From: Oscheius tipulae
Taxonomy: Eukaryota; Nematoda; Chromadorea; Rhabditida; Rhabditidae
Reading direction: 5' to 3'
NCBI GenBank assembly: GCA_037178975.1
Contig: JASJZH010000002.1
Span: 8,297,501 to 8,361,500 of the forward strand
Length of the DNA stretch: 64,000 nt
Shown here: positions 1-12,299 of the stretch, piece after piece
How the letters are laid out: each line of letters begins with the position of its first letter
Position numbering within the stretch: the first letter of the stretch is position 1
Notes under the pieces: generated by a model
Databases searched by the model: none
What the model saw: only the letters and a program-made list of their open reading frames with translations
What the model was told of the DNA's origin: nothing
Made by a program: the position numbers and the translations under genes

Positions 1-673
1 CCTTACGTCACTCTTTTTCCCATTTTGCTTTCTAGTCTTCCTTTCGCTCTAAAAACTATATTTTGCCTAAAATAAATGTTTAAAAAAACCAGAAGCATCT
101 TTTTTTCATTGTTCTTATGCGAGCAGCAAAGTAAAATTTTAAAGTTGAAATTTTCCTTAGTCACTTTTATGAGGACTAACGTCTCGATTTCACGTTCAAA
201 ACGAGCCATTTTAGGTGCCTGAAACAACGCTTTAGAGCTATGCAGAACATGGGTCATTTTTTTCGTGGATAGCCGCTGTAGAGCTCATGCCAAGACTTCT
301 TGCGTTTCAATGAACTGGCTCACTGGCTGAAAAAAGTTAAAAAACTACCGTTCGAGGGTGCTCCTCTTCTCCACAGGATCGTATGAGACTACCGTGTCGA
401 TTTCAGGAAAGGTCATCAGCCAGATCGGGAGTAACGAGCTCGAGCTGGCTCCAATAAAAATGATGAAAGGTCCTTCTTCTCCCGAGGGTTCGTTTACTTC
501 TCTTCCCAGCACGAGTTTCTGGAATTTTCGACTATTTTCCAACAAAAACTTGCTTACTTTTTCGGCCTTGGTCTGGTTTAGGATCACCCTCGACTCCTGA
601 AAAGATTTTTCCGGGAATTTGGCTTTCATGAGGGCTGTGAGGGTCTCTAAAATCCGGTTTTTCTAATGTTTTT

Positions 674-709
<36 letters not shown>

Positions 710-1345
710 ACCCAAAATGTAGTCGTAGGCCGAATCAGAGATAATAATTGCCGATTTTTGTTCCAGACCCGAAATTTGACTGCTCAACTGTTCGCAGCAG
801 TCTTCTATTTGGGTTGGGAGTCGGCCAAGAACGAACCTAAGGTAACAAAATGATAAAATGGATTAGAAATAGGTTGAAAACCTGCATGGAATCTCTGTAG
901 AGGGGCTCGAGAGACAGGCATCTCCATAATGGACAAGAGCATCGCATCGAGCATGGGCTGCCGCCAAAAAATCTACACAACAGCTGAAATTTTTTGTGTT
1001 TTTGGGCTCTGAGGCAGAAACCTTCGGTAGGAAGTATCAGCGAGGACGAAAGTCTTCAAATCACCGACCAGTTCGACCAGTTTCTCGGAAACGAAGCAGG
1101 CATAGTGTAGAAAAGAGTCCGGGAACTGTAGAGCCACTCTTTTGAAGGCATTCGTCCGAATCCAGGCCGCTGTCTCGTTTACATTAAAGAAGAGCAGGGG
1201 GTCTTCGACTTTTGCAGCCTAGATACCAAAACCATTGAATGAACTTGCGAGAAGCACAAACCTGTGAAGGATCCGCAGCCTCGTGTATAGAGAAATCACT
1301 ATTTGTAAAGAATTGACTGACAGAAGCAGCCGACGCTTCGGACAT
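1..1345 (-). CDS. DPH2: Diphthamide biosynthesis protein 2-like (partial, runs off the left edge)
   Basis: DPH2 works with DPH1 in the first step of diphthamide synthesis on elongation factor 2, in the cytosol. The start is the ATG at 1345. Exons read as 1262-1345, 1022-1218, 882-983, 712-836 and about 346-646 join in frame. Visible matches to the family are LQFPD, then VLADTSYRRCCVDFLAAAHA, then LVHYGDACLS, which are the substrate and iron-sulfur region signatures, and later a strand GPFIIFIGASSSS followed by YDP. The splice at about 344 is unclear. A further exon near 170-222 (APKMARFEREIETLVLI) resembles the C-terminal KLANF-x-EID-xF-VL segment, so the gene probably continues beyond base 1. 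It is divergent from SMG9, with 313 bp between start codons. The family assignment is fairly firm; the 3' half of the model is not. Confidence 0.72.
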
Positions 1346-1658
1346 TATGTTTCTGTCTGAAAACAACGATTTTTTGGTTGAAAAACTATAAATAATGGTG
1401 AGAAAGTGGAGAAAAATGCCGAAATAAAAGAACATTTTTTCAAATTTTTTGTTCCGAAATTTGGGTACGCAGTTGCGAACAGACAGTTTTGGCTACAGTA
1501 GTCACCTTCAACGTGTTCAAATTCTGTGAATCTGTTGGCACTTCCAGCCTTCATTTCTCCAGTTCTATGCATTTTTTTTCTAGACTTGATAAAACCCATA
1601 GCATCTTGATCTCTGACATCTAAAATACCCTGGAAGCGCTAAAAATTCAAAATTCAGA

Positions 1659-3778
1659 ATGCGAGGAAGTGGCCGCGGCAGGAGTCACGACTTTTTCAGC
1701 GGGAATTCTTCTACTAAACGGAGTCAGAAGACTGAGACATCATCGTCAGAAACTCGAACACGCGATGCAGCAGTCCCGAAGCCGAGTATGCTGCTCTCTC
1801 GACCGCGAGAAGAAGAAAAAGGACCGGCTGTGGCTATAGCTTCCAGGAGTGAGGCAGAGTCAAGAGAACGGCAAAGAGGTACAATCTACGAAGTTTTTCC
1901 ATAATATACACGATTATTTAGTCCAACAAGCCCCTAAAGTTCTCCCCTCAAATCGGGAAGGGCCAGCTGAACGGGAAATGTTCGATTCGCGACGCCTAAT
2001 CAACGACGGGATGATGTTTGAGGAGACGATCATGGTTTTTGCGTCTATTTGCTTTAAAAATACTGAAAATTTTAGGAATATCTTACCGAAAATCCACATT
2101 TCACAGTCACAGCCGCCATCGGACCTCAAACTGTCGGAAAATCCACGATTTTGAGCATGCTGGCTGGGAATAATCCTCAGGACAAGTATAGGTATTTTTT
2201 GCTGCCTTTTCTAGTAAAAAATGTCTAAATTCAGGTATTATGTGTTCCGACCAGCCTCAAGAGAAGCCGTGGAGTCCTCTCGCTACCAAACCACTAAAAT
2301 CCATGTCTACGTGAGCAAATCTCGGGGGATTTTCTTAGATTGCCAGGTTTAAGACATTTTTCCCGGTAAACGAACAAAAGTTAGGGCACAAACAGCTCAA
2401 GTATCGTCGAAGATTCCTACAGACATTCGAGAAAGAGTGACGAGAGGAGCGAAACCACAGCCTACGTGGAATGTCTTCAGCTCGTCTCCTTCCTTCTACA
2501 GGTCTCCACGACGATTCTCGTCTGCTCCGACTATACTGTGGACATGGAATTGGTCAAGGTTAGACAATTTTTCCGGGATGTGTTTTTTTAAGTTATAAAT
2601 GGAGTTAGCAACTTCTGTTCAAAAATATTAAGAAAAAAAGTTATGGTAGCCCAACTTTTGTTTCACACAAATTATAAACAGAAGTTAAGTGAGCGCCGTT
2701 TTTCGCTTGAAAAATTGTGAACAAAAACCACGGTAAGGTCCAAAGCGTAACTTTTGTTCACAATCGATGGGAAACGACACTTACTAACCCTAAAAATAGC
2801 CAAAATAGCGCCAATTCCGAAGAGCGCGTAAATTGCGTCTAAAATCGGTACCCTGTCACTAAATTTCCGCAGAGCAAACTCTCTCGCGTAGCGCCCTATT
2901 TTTGACGCTGAAGCTTATAGCAAAGATTGCTGTACTTTATGACGTTTAGACAGGCACAAATTTGCAGAAATTTAGGGGCGCAATGGGTGAGAGTTTGTTA
3001 TAGAAAAACGTATCAAATGCTGACGATAAGTTGGTACGCAGCCAAGCTTCCCCAGTTTTAGCTATTTTTTTTATCACTACTTCTCCAGATTCTTCGGACC
3101 GCCGAGATGCTACGGGCTAACCTGAACCACGTCAGCAATCTTCCGCAGCTTAATTTTACCAGAAAGACCAATATTGGTCAGTTTTGGCCTCCGCTTCATG
3201 AAAAAATGCTTCAGTTTTCGTCCACGTCCGTGCCAATTCCGTCGATTTTGCCTACGAGGTCCATAAGGACCGCATTCAGCTGATTCGCCGACTTTTTGCA
3301 GACTCTTTGAGGTAGTTTTCTACTTTCAAAAACTTCAATTCCCGCCAAAATTCAAAATTCGTACCCAAAAGCGCGTCAATAATATTTTCGCTGCAAGCAA
3401 TTTTTTTTATCTGCCAACAGATTTTTTTAGACTACGAGTTTCGGAAAATGACGATTCCGTACTTTTCCTGCTTTCAGTCCTAAAGCCGAGGAAGGATGTG
3501 GCATCTCAACTGTATTCCCGTCAGTTTTTCCTGCCAAATTTGTAAAACCTAAAAATTAAGATCATCACCAAAAAGAGCGATCTCTCGAGGCTGAAGAAGT
3601 CGAAAAATTCGAGGTCGGGATCCGTAAGATTCGTTTCCAGCTCGCCGCCATGCCCCAGGATCCATTCTCGGAGCAGCTTTTCACAGAAAAACATTGGCTT
3701 CTTTTGGCCCGATACATCTGGAAGGAGGCGGCTTTCACCAGCTCCATAGAGAAATTGGCGAGCTATTTTGGAGGCTGA
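1659..3778 (+). CDS. SMG9: SMG9-like nonsense-mediated decay factor
   Basis: SMG9 is a P-loop GTPase-like partner of SMG8 that regulates the SMG1 kinase in nonsense-mediated mRNA decay. Exons include 1659-1878, 1922-2034, 2076-2191 and 2235-2346, followed by a long intron (about 2561-3090). The N-terminus is low-complexity (Ser/Arg/Glu rich), as usual in this family. A Walker A-like GPQTVGKS lies near residue 130, followed by LSMLAGNNPQDKYRYYVFRP and IFLDCQ, close to the family's LLAGN...YVFR and FLDTQ. Later come ILRTAEML, VHKDRIQLIRRLFADSLR and a C-terminal block ending KLASYFGG with a TGA at 3776. The junction near 3530-3565 is uncertain: only a donor at ACT|GTATTC keeps frame. An AATAAA lies at 3834-3839. 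The ATG follows a TTCAG by one base, suggesting trans-splicing. Confidence 0.85.
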
Positions 3779-4548
3779 AAGGGTAAAGTTTTCCTACAAG
3801 GGACGGGTCTTTTGTATTTACGGGTAATTTTGTAATAAATTATACACATTCCGTTATGTTTTTTGTATGACCCAGAGCTGTTGTATAGCAGACATGTACA
3901 TTGATTCATTTACTGTTTTTACTTGTCACCAAGTTTGAGTTATGCTTGTGGCGACAAAACGCCTTTAAATTCTTGTTTTAGCACTAAAAAATAGTTGTCT
4001 TCTAGAAGGCCCTTTTTCTGTGTTTCTTATCTCTCAATTCGCTCTCGCGTCGCCTGGAAAGTCTTGATTCATTTTTTCCATATTCTAGGATCAATTTTAG
4101 TTGTCAAAAAAAATGAAAAGTGAAAGGGTCTAGAAAACAGCGTAGACACCATTCTACAGAATGGAAAGAATGGGTTTGAACTAATTCCCATGCTTTCTGA
4201 ACGTCGTATGAGTGATCAAACGCCTTGGAAGTTCCAAGCTCTAGTCAGAACTTCAAAGAATCAAGGCTTGGCTTTTTTCAAACTTATTCGTAACTTAGGA
4301 AATTGTCGTGCTCCCTATCCTTTTTTTGACCATCAAGACCGATTTCTGAGCCATGTTCCAACAAAATAGTGACTTTGCGATGGCTGGAAACGTTTTTAGA
4401 GGTCTGAGAAATACGATTTTTACTGTCTGACACCTCTTTAGTGCAGCGGAAACTGATTTCCAACTCTCGAAACGTCTTGAGAGCTTTAGAGCAGTCCAAA
4501 ATAGCCTCGTGACATCCCAAAACCTTCAAAATCTTTATTTTCCAGAAA

Positions 4549-5801
4549 ATGGCCGGCTCTCTTGGCGAGCGCGGTTCATTCACCGACACGGGTGTCTTGG
4601 CCGTCGCCATGGCCCTGCTGGTCATTCTCGCCACCACCTTCTATCTAATATACAGACTCCTGACCAAAAAGGCCAGTGACACCGTTCTCATCGTCGGCCT
4701 GAGCGATTCTGGCAAGACTCAAGTATTCTCCAAAATCGCCAACAAGAATGCCGAACCCGTCACCTACACTTCTCTTGAGGTTTCCCGCCGCTTTCTTAAC
4801 CCAAAAAATTTAAAAACTTCAGGAAAATTACGTAGAGCTGGACATCAAGGGTCGCCCACTGAAGATTGTCGACTTTCCGGGAGCGGAGCGGCTTCGCAAG
4901 CAGCTGGTCGAAAAGTGGCTCCGGAAGGAACGCGCTGCTCTCAAGAAGATTGTCTTCGTTGTCGATTCGGCCACCTTCTCGAAGAGGGCTCGTGACGTGG
5001 CCGAGTTCCTCTATGATGTGGCTCTGGAGAGTGCTAGAAAGGTGAGAATTTTTGCAAAGAATTAGGTCAAAGCTTCAAAAAGATTGATAAGTCAGAGTGG
5101 TGGAAACACTGTATGGAAAAAAAACATCACCACGATATGCAGTCATGGTCACGTTTATCTATCTATTCTGACGTCATTCCACACTCACAGCTAGTTTCAG
5201 AACATGACCCGTTATAAAAATTGGCATAAATGATCCTTTCTCGACGCGAAAATACAAATTTTAATAGTCAAAACGGGTCGATTTCTTTTAAAAAAAAAAA
5301 AAAAACAGTCGCAAAGCTGTCGAAAAAACCGAGTTTTCGTGGATGTCTCAAAGGTTTTTGCGCTGGGAAAAGAGGCAAGCACTGCATACAGCATTTTTCT
5401 ACTCGACCACATTCAAAAACTGAAATTGCAGCCTTTTTCTACAGTATATTGACCTCAAAACAACCTCTTAAGAAAGTCTTACAGATTCCCATCGTCGTCG
5501 CCTGCAACAAGCAAGATCTGAGCTTAGCAAAAACCCAGCAGGTTAGCCTCTTTTCCATGCCAATTCTCTCGAAAATCTCTTCCAGGTTATCAGCAACACC
5601 CTGGAAAAGGAGATCGGCCTGATCAACAAGTCCCGCGCCGCGGCCCTGACCACCACGGATGGCTCCAGCAACAACCGGACACTGACAGAGACAGCTGACA
5701 GCTTCCAGTGGGCCGATCTGCCGAAGCCCGTCGAATTTGTCGTCTGTTCGGCCAGTGGAGAGCCCGGACTCGATGAGCTCCGAGCCGTCGTCAAGGAGTA
5801 A
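4549..5801 (+). CDS. SRPRB: Signal recognition particle receptor subunit beta
   Basis: This ER-membrane GTPase anchors the SRP receptor alpha subunit for cotranslational targeting. Four exons (4549-4779, 4823-5041, 5485-5541, 5586-5801) join in frame. One hydrophobic anchor (LAVAMALLVILATTFYLIY) near residues 18-38 precedes the GTPase fold. The G1 loop is GLSDSGKT, DFPG is the G3 motif, CNKQD is G4 and CSASG is the G5-type ending. The anchor, motif order and length of about 240 residues fit SRPRB rather than a Ras or Arf protein. The start is preceded by a T-rich ...TTTTCCAG three bases upstream, a likely spliced-leader acceptor. The third intron (5042-5484) is long and A-rich and shows nothing else. 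Confidence 0.93.
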
Positions 5802-7333
5802 CTCGTCGTGAAATGTCTTCTGGTTATAGCTTACTGTGTATAATACAAAACAGCATTATTGTTTTAAGACGAATGAAGTCACATACTCCTAACAGTGTTT
5901 ATTGTACTAATCTGTACCGTTTCGGCAGCACTTATCTGTACTTTTTGGTTTAACAAATTAGTCGAGTAACTTGTTACGTCCCTTCAGGACCTGACTAACT
6001 TGTCCATTTTTCAGTATAATCATTGCTAAAGACTATTTATCGCAAAGTCGCACTGTTCATGAGACGTCTCTTAGCATCACACCAACTTTGCGCTAGCACT
6101 GAACTCAAAACGCGACCAACATCATTTTGCTTAAAGTTTGTGCTCAGCTTATTTCAAATTCTCCTCCAGCTTTACAAAATGACACTTTATTGACGTCAAA
6201 CCGATCAAAGTGGACGATTTGCCATGGCGAGGAATCGAATCCGACTCGCATGGGACGTGCGTACTGGCAGAGACGGCGCTTCTTTGCAATACATCAAGCC
6301 CGCGATGTTGCAGAGGTGTGCTACGCACAGACGGCTTCAGACAAACAGACAGACGCGCAGACAATTTAAAGTAGAAATGGAGGACTGGGATACCGGAAAA
6401 TGCACCGGATACGAACGATACACATTTTGAAAACAAACGGTCAAAAATGTACAAATTTTAGTATTTGAAAGCTCTGAGGCTAAGAATCTAGTAAACCTGT
6501 TCTCTTCTTGTTTTAAGACTTCTTCCCTCATCTTTTCCTTCTCAAAATACCTTGTAGAAAACGTTTGTCACCCGCGGGGGTCGAACCTGGGTCAAGCGAG
6601 CCGAGGCTGCGCCTCTTAGTAATACAACTTTTGCGCAAAAACACAGAAGAGCTGTTAATTTGTTTGGAGACCAGAAACCCCTGAATATTATTGCATGTTC
6701 GTGTTCAGCACCTTCAAAACCCTAAAGGAGACCAAAATAAAATTGTCACGGGCAGGATCCCAACCAACAACCCTCGGTGGTGTTTGAACTCCAAGCGAAC
6801 CAGGAAACCACTAGGCCATTGGACTCTGTACCGTCACGGAGAAATTCTTTCCACGTGGCCGAGTGGTTAGCGCCTTTCTGACAACCTAGCGACCTAGGTT
6901 CAACTCTGGGCGAAACCAAAAGTTTCAGGTCTTATCGAAACTTTCACATGACAGCACTTCATATCTGAAAAACCAAATAAAACTGATAATCAATTGCCAA
7001 GGACTAGTTTTTTTTTTGTTTTGCCTCGCTGTCCCATTTGGAAGACGTGTCATCGAATACATACCAGAATTCACGTGTATTCCCTTTTCCTTCCCTCAAA
7101 ATGTTGTGGGACACCCCCTTCACAAGAAAAACGCGTTTCCGGAGTGAAAATCCTTATCTCCGGGCCTAGATCTCCTAGCTAGTCGTCCTCCTTTTCCTTT
7201 CCGCTCATTCCGATCTCACTTTCACCTAACTTTGACTCTATTTTTCCGCCCATTTCCTCCAAAATCCCGCCATTTGCAGCCAATTTTCCAAGGAATGCGA
7301 GGGAGAACGAGGCTCTAAACTAGAAGGAGAAGC
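5802..7333. other. Intergenic region with degenerate tRNA-like repeats
   Basis: No convincing coding exon is visible in this 1.5-kb gap. The minus strand at about 6215-6300 and 6565-6645 and both strands at 6750-6925 contain tRNA A-box-like and B-box-like (GGTTCGA-type) sequence without complete acceptor stems. A polypyrimidine-rich stretch (7180-7270) lies upstream of the next gene and may be part of its promoter. Confidence 0.5.
6750..6925. repeat. Head-to-head pair of tRNA-like modules (copy 1)
   Basis: The minus strand reads a tRNA-like module (GGCCTAGTGGTT as A box, GTTGGGATCC as B box), and the plus strand reads a second one (GTGGCCGAGTGGTTAGCGC as A box, GGTTCAACTCTG as B box). Their 5' ends face each other. 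Related copies lie at 18960-19142, 38640-38735 and 45262-45435. No full cloverleaf forms, so these are repeats, not tRNA genes. Confidence 0.6.
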
Positions 7334-10300
7334 ATGTTCGCGAATGTCCGTTTTAGCACAAAAGTCGTGCTGATCTGTTTCTGCTGGTATGTCATCAGTT
7401 CCAGCTCCAGCATCCTCAATAAGAAGATTTTACAGGTTTCTTGGCTTTATTGATACCAAAAAATGCAGTTCAGAACTATCCTTTCCCGTCAACATTAGCC
7501 CTGTCAAATCTTATGCTGGTGCCACTTCTGTCACAGCCGGTGCTGAGCTACTGGGACATCAAGACGGCCCATTTGACGAAGATGCAGTACAGGAAGTATT
7601 TGGTACCGATATCGCTAGGTAAGACTTAGTTTTTTTTTTGGCTCCGAGGCAGGCAAAAACTCGGCTCTTTTACTGTAATTATTGGACTCGACCTTTTTTT
7701 TGTCGCCGAATGCTACCCCCTAATGCGAAGAACAAATTTGTACCAGCTGCGCTTACAGTCTGTTCAAGGGAAAGTGCATAATTTGAATTGCATAGCACGC
7801 GTTTTCTTGGCTGCGTATCGAAGATTGACAATGGAAAAGTTGATGCGCAACTAAAAACCATTTGCGGGACTATTTGAAAAAGCGCCCTTTTGTTCTTGAA
7901 CAGCTATAACTTCTGCCCGCTTTTCGGATAATTTCTTCCTTCCGAAAGGGCCCCCTTTGTGTGCAATATTGGTGGACTCAATCCTTCTCCTATTTAGGGC
8001 CCGTAACAGCTAGTCCTCTAACATGCCGCACTTCGTTGAATATGGACTGTAACCGACTAAGACATGGGGCAAAGGCCGCGCTGAATTTTCCCGAGACAAA
8101 TTAGTCAGCCAGTCGGCGCCTATACGCTCGCTTTAAAGTACAAGAATTTAGAGAGGAACAGTTATTGCAGTTCTAAACTGAACAGGAAGACTGCCAGAAA
8201 AAAAATGACATAGAATATGTTCATTTTGCAAGATATGAAATCTTCGTTTAAACTATTTCTATGACCCTCTTTTCCAGGAAAAGCTCTAGCCGTGGCCAGC
8301 AGCTACTTCACACTCTGGAAGGTCTCTGTCTCCTACGCTCACACTGTCAAAGCTTCTATGCCCCTGTTTGCTGTCATCTTCAGTCATCTCATTCTCAATG
8401 AGAAACAGTCCCCGAGGGTATTTTTGACTCTTTTCAATTCCGCAAAGAAATGATATAATCAGGTCTATGTCTCCTTGATGCCGATCGTGGCCGGTGTGAT
8501 CATCGCATCAGCCACTGAGATGTCATTTTCGACGACAGCCCTTGCCACGGCTCTTTTCTCCACGGGCACGTATTCTCTTCTCAATATTTTGGTCAAAAAG
8601 GTACCCAATTTAAGATTTGTTGTGGCAAATTAAGAGCTGCAGCTCCTGCGGGACTCGGACATTCATCCAATCCGCCTTTTGGCCATGAACAGCCAGCTCG
8701 CAGCCGTCATCTTCTTCCCCTTCTGGCTCTTCAACGACGCAGCAACAATGATCAGCTCTTTGACCAGTTCTGTAGGTTCCTTTTGCATTGTATGGAGAAA
8801 CATTCACAAAGAAATAGGGCAGAAACGCTCGAAAATAAAGCCAAAAACTTTTAGAGAAGTCAGGATCCGAACCCGTGACTGTTTGGTCCGCAGACTATCT
8901 ACTTAGTCACTGAGCTTTGGCGACAGAATCGTGCGCCGTTTCACGTTACCTACTTCAGTTACGCGTAATTTCGTTCCAATTTTCAAGGTAAATCCAAATA
9001 AAATTCGTACACAATTTTGCGTAATCGGAAGTACGTAACGTCAAACTTTGGTAACAGCTATAGTCGCGGATTCATGCACAGGCCGCTGGTCGGTCGACAA
9101 GAAGTTTCAATCGGTGACAGAAGAGGAAAGTACAGGTGGATATGGACAAAAATACAGAGACAGAAACAGAATTGGGTTGATTAAACCTCATCAATAAAGC
9201 TCAAGTATAGAATAAGACGTAAAACACAACAGTGAAAATAAAGCCCGATATGGTAAGATCCTGAATTGCTAAAAAAAAAAAACTTTCGAGAGGCTCGTAA
9301 AGTTTCTATCCGAATCAAAGGCAGAGACCCTTGGAGAGCTCTGCGAGTCAAGCTCTTGCGGGGAACCATTGCGGAGGCTTCCCGAGGGGCCAGGTGGCGG
9401 GGCATTACGTTCCAGAGCTGCCCAATCTTTTCTAGGAACGCCTTCACCTTCAATTTACCGACCTACGAGATAGTGGAAGGCCTGGTTGGGCCGCGGCGGG
9501 GAACGAACTTGGGACCCTTTTATTAGCGTTGGCATGTATGGTGAAAAATAGACAGAATTTCGAGATCTTTTGTCCTATCTAACATGCGAAAAACGTTTTC
9601 AGTTATGGCATACTATTTTCAGGAACCAACCTCGACCCCCGACTTCTGGATGCTCTTCCTGATGCTAAACGCGGGCGTACTCTCCTTCCTACAGAATCTC
9701 TGTGCCTTTAGTCTCATACACAAGCTGACAGCTCTGTCCTACTCCGTAGCCGGGACCACCAAGCGCATCATTATCATCGTCTCCTCGCTGATGACCTTCC
9801 ACAACCCCTTTACAGGTACCGAGGCTCATTTTCCGTATATTTGACTTTTTTAGGCACAAATCTTTTTGGAATGATGATGGCAATCCTCGGAGTCTTCCTC
9901 TACAATCGGGCCAAGCAGCTCGACAGGGCGCAGCCGCAGCTTCCCTACACACGACAGCACACACTGCCAGCCGAGCCGTCGATGCTGGAGCTGAACAATT
10001 TGGAGACTAATGATGTTATGTTTAGGTACGTTTTTGTGTGGAATAGAACCAGCAAAGCTACAGGGCTCGAGAAAACAAAATAACAGTTAAACTGAGTATT
10101 TCCACGTTTTTTGTAGCTGACCGACACTCTTTGGTTTCGATTGCATCGAGGTGCCCACAACAGTATTGAGGTTCCGTAACTGGATCTGGTAGTTTTGAAG
10201 AAAAAAAGTACTGCACGTAAATCGGATTTTTGCATTTTTTTTTTTTTTTGTAACCGTTATACCCATTTTCTAGGGCTGTAAGTGTGTTTAATCCATTCAG

Positions 10301-10723
10301 CGACTCAAGGTTACCCTAGTAACGTCTATTCCTACACGAAAGTTATCCGAAAACGGATATTAGTGTAAAAAGGAAATGTGCCATTGGTCGTTGGATTTCA
10401 ATATTTTTGACGTGCAAATAGACGAAACAGCTGAAGGTTTCTGTGCTGAGTCAATTAATCACACTGACAGCCCTAGAAAATGGGTGATAACGGTAGAAAA
10501 ACGTAAATGCAGTACGCAAATGAGTCAAATCGAGTAGGGGCGCCTGTTACATATCTACCCCCAAAACCTTCTAAATGCAAGTTTCAGGGCAGCATCACGA
10601 GGTTCCTCAGTTCATGGGAGTCGTCTTGGAGACCTCAATTACACTGACGCCACCAGTCAGCAGAAGCTGGACGATATCAGTCGAGAACACGGGAACCGTC
10701 GCAATATCAGTCGCTACGCCTAG
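7334..10723 (+). CDS. SLC35E1-like nucleotide-sugar/triose-phosphate translocator family protein
   Basis: This is a multipass transporter of the drug/metabolite (TPT/SLC35) superfamily, usually in Golgi or ER membranes; the substrate cannot be read from sequence. Eight exons: 7334-7435, 7474-7618, 8278-8417, 8463-8600, about 8641-8771, 9623-9815, 9854-10025, 10588-10723. The family marks are an N-terminal WYVISSSSSILNKKIL helix, VASSYFTLWKVSVSYAHTVKA, PLFAVIFSHLILNEKQS, a VYVSLMPIVAGVIIAS helix, and LIHKLTALSYSVAGTTKR followed by a GxNxFGMMMAILGVFLYNRAK last helix. The C-terminal tail of about 80 residues is hydrophilic and cytosolic-looking. The long introns (7619-8277 and 8772-9622) carry a tRNA-like module and a dispersed repeat. 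AATAAA at 10848 is the likely polyadenylation signal. Confidence 0.88.
8855..8925 (-). repeat. tRNA-like module in SLC35E-like intron
   Basis: On the minus strand, an A-box-like AGCTCAGTGACTAAGTAGAT is followed about 30 bases later by CACGGGTTCGGATCCTG. A similar sequence occurs at 17015-17095 (minus). No acceptor stem is seen, so it is read as a tRNA-derived repeat. Confidence 0.5.
9302..9452 (+). repeat. Dispersed repeat, copy 1
   Basis: This segment matches 33624-33800 in order along its length. Shared blocks include ATCCGAATCAA-GGCAGA, GAGTCAAGCTC-TGCGGGG, GGGGCCAGGT-GCGGGGC, TTACGTTCCA and AATCTTTTCTAG-AAC. Both copies lie outside coding exons. It has no coding potential and is probably a non-autonomous mobile repeat. 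Confidence 0.75.
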
Positions 10724-10847
10724 TCTCCCCCCTCTGTGATTTTTCTAATTGTGATATTTTTTGCTTACATTTCGCGCGCTGTCACTTTCGTCTCACTCTC
10801 GCTCCCAATGGGATTTTCACGGGCTTTTCTACACACAGGAATCTGTA

Positions 10848-10864
10848 AATAAAGAGGTTTTATT
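10848..10864. terminator. Back-to-back polyadenylation signals between convergent genes
   Basis: AATAAA on the plus strand (10848-10853) lies 125 bases after the SLC35E-like stop. AATAAA on the minus strand (10864-10859) lies only 8 bases after the collagen stop. The two transcripts must overlap here if both signals are used. Confidence 0.6.
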
Positions 10865-10871
10865 CCGAAAC

Positions 10872-12299
10872 CTAGATTCCGTAGGGAGCCAGCATTTTCT
10901 GGTCGTGGCTCTCCACGAAACTGGGTGTTCTCGGGGGACAGGGACAGTAGGCAGCGTCCAGACCGGGCATTCCGGGTCCGCCGGCGTCTCCAGGCTCTCC
11001 GTCCATGGCTGGAGCTCCGGGTGTACCGTTCTGACCGTCGTTTCCTGGCTGGCCGGGTTGGCCGTCCTGTCCGGGCTCGCCGGGCTGACCGGCGTTTCCT
11101 TGAGGGCCTTCAGGGCCAAGGGGACCTGCAAATGAAGGTCAGTTATGAGATGAAAAGGATGAGACGACTACCCAGAACTATTTTATGTTTAGGAGACAGT
11201 GACCGAGACACAGACACCGGTATGGAAATTTTGATACCGTAGCAGGACACGATCAGAGAGACATGAAAGACAGAATTGGCAGAGAGTTAGGGCCTGATAG
11301 ATGTGGATAGGGACAGAGACAGTGAGAGGATCTTCGGATAAGAGAAAGGATGACTAGAGAGTACGAAAGTACGGCAAGAACATTGTGGACAGAGATGTAT
11401 TAGGCAGAGGAGAGGGAGGGGGTAGTCAAAGACAGGAACAGGACAGAGAGACAGTATCAGGGTAGTTTGAGCGAGGAGACTAGTACAGCGACCGGTAGTC
11501 AGTTAAAGAGACAGAAGGGCAGAACTGACAGAACAGAGGAGTTCAAGGAGTCAGAAGGATAGAGAACTCCCAGACTTTGAGTTGTTAGCTACTGTAACTA
11601 GTACTGTGAAACGGTTCATACCTTGAGGTCCAGGTTCTCCCTTGCCTCTTTTTCCACGCATTCCATCGCGTCCCTTGGCCCCGTTAGGTCCATTCATTCC
11701 ACTCTTTCCGGCATCTCCCTCGGCTCCAGGCTCTCCGTTGTCTCCATCCTTTCCAGGATTTCCATTGGCACCATCAATTCCGTCCTGTCCAGGGTCTCCA
11801 ACAGGTCCGGGTTCTCCAGGAGGTCCAGCGGGACCGGCAGGACACTTGATGCATTCAGTGGGGTTGCCAGTCATCACACTGGTACCACGGACTCCGTCAC
11901 GACCGGCTTGACCGGGCTGACCGTCGGTTCCTGGCTCTCCGGGAGCTCCTGGAGGACCGGGCGGTCCGACAGGGCAGTTATTGGGCTGGGCTCCGCAGTT
12001 GCATTGACCGGATCCGGAAGCTCTTTTGAAGATTCCATGGAGGGCGGGAGCGGGGTCTTTGGAGGAATGCCCAGTGTTCTTGATGATCATCTCTCTCCAG
12101 GCGTCGTCGGCGTGGAGCTGAAAGATTTGACAGTCAGAAGAGAGTGACAGTGTACCTTAAACTCGGCAATGTCATGGAGAGCGCCGTTGTAGAATCCATT
12201 GATATCATTCAGAAGAGCTCCTACTACCAGAAGAGCAGAGAGGATGACTCCTCCCGAAGCAATGGAAGCTGCTGTGACGAGAAAACGCGGCACGCTCAT
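10872..12299 (-). CDS. Nematode cuticle collagen
   Basis: This is a structural collagen of the extracellular cuticle. Exons are 12156-12299, 11622-12117 and 10872-11125. The start ATG at 12299 gives an N-terminal hydrophobic segment (about residues 8-32), typical of the Col_cuticle_N domain, then a short spacer with a KR that could be a subtilisin-type processing site (GIFKRASG). A Cys cluster ([11 protein letters not shown]) precedes the first Gly-X-Y block. Two Gly-X-Y blocks are separated by a break containing ECIKC. The C-terminus ends with a Cys pair (YCPCPPR) and a short tail. The Cys-flanked, interrupted triple helix and length of about 300 residues are standard for the family. It is convergent with the SLC35E-like gene. 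Confidence 0.94.

Noticed and set aside
10829-11242. Plus-strand open frames over the collagen gene
   Set aside because: These are shadows of the Gly-X-Y coding strand; splice sites, the hydrophobic N-terminus and the Cys pattern all support the minus strand.
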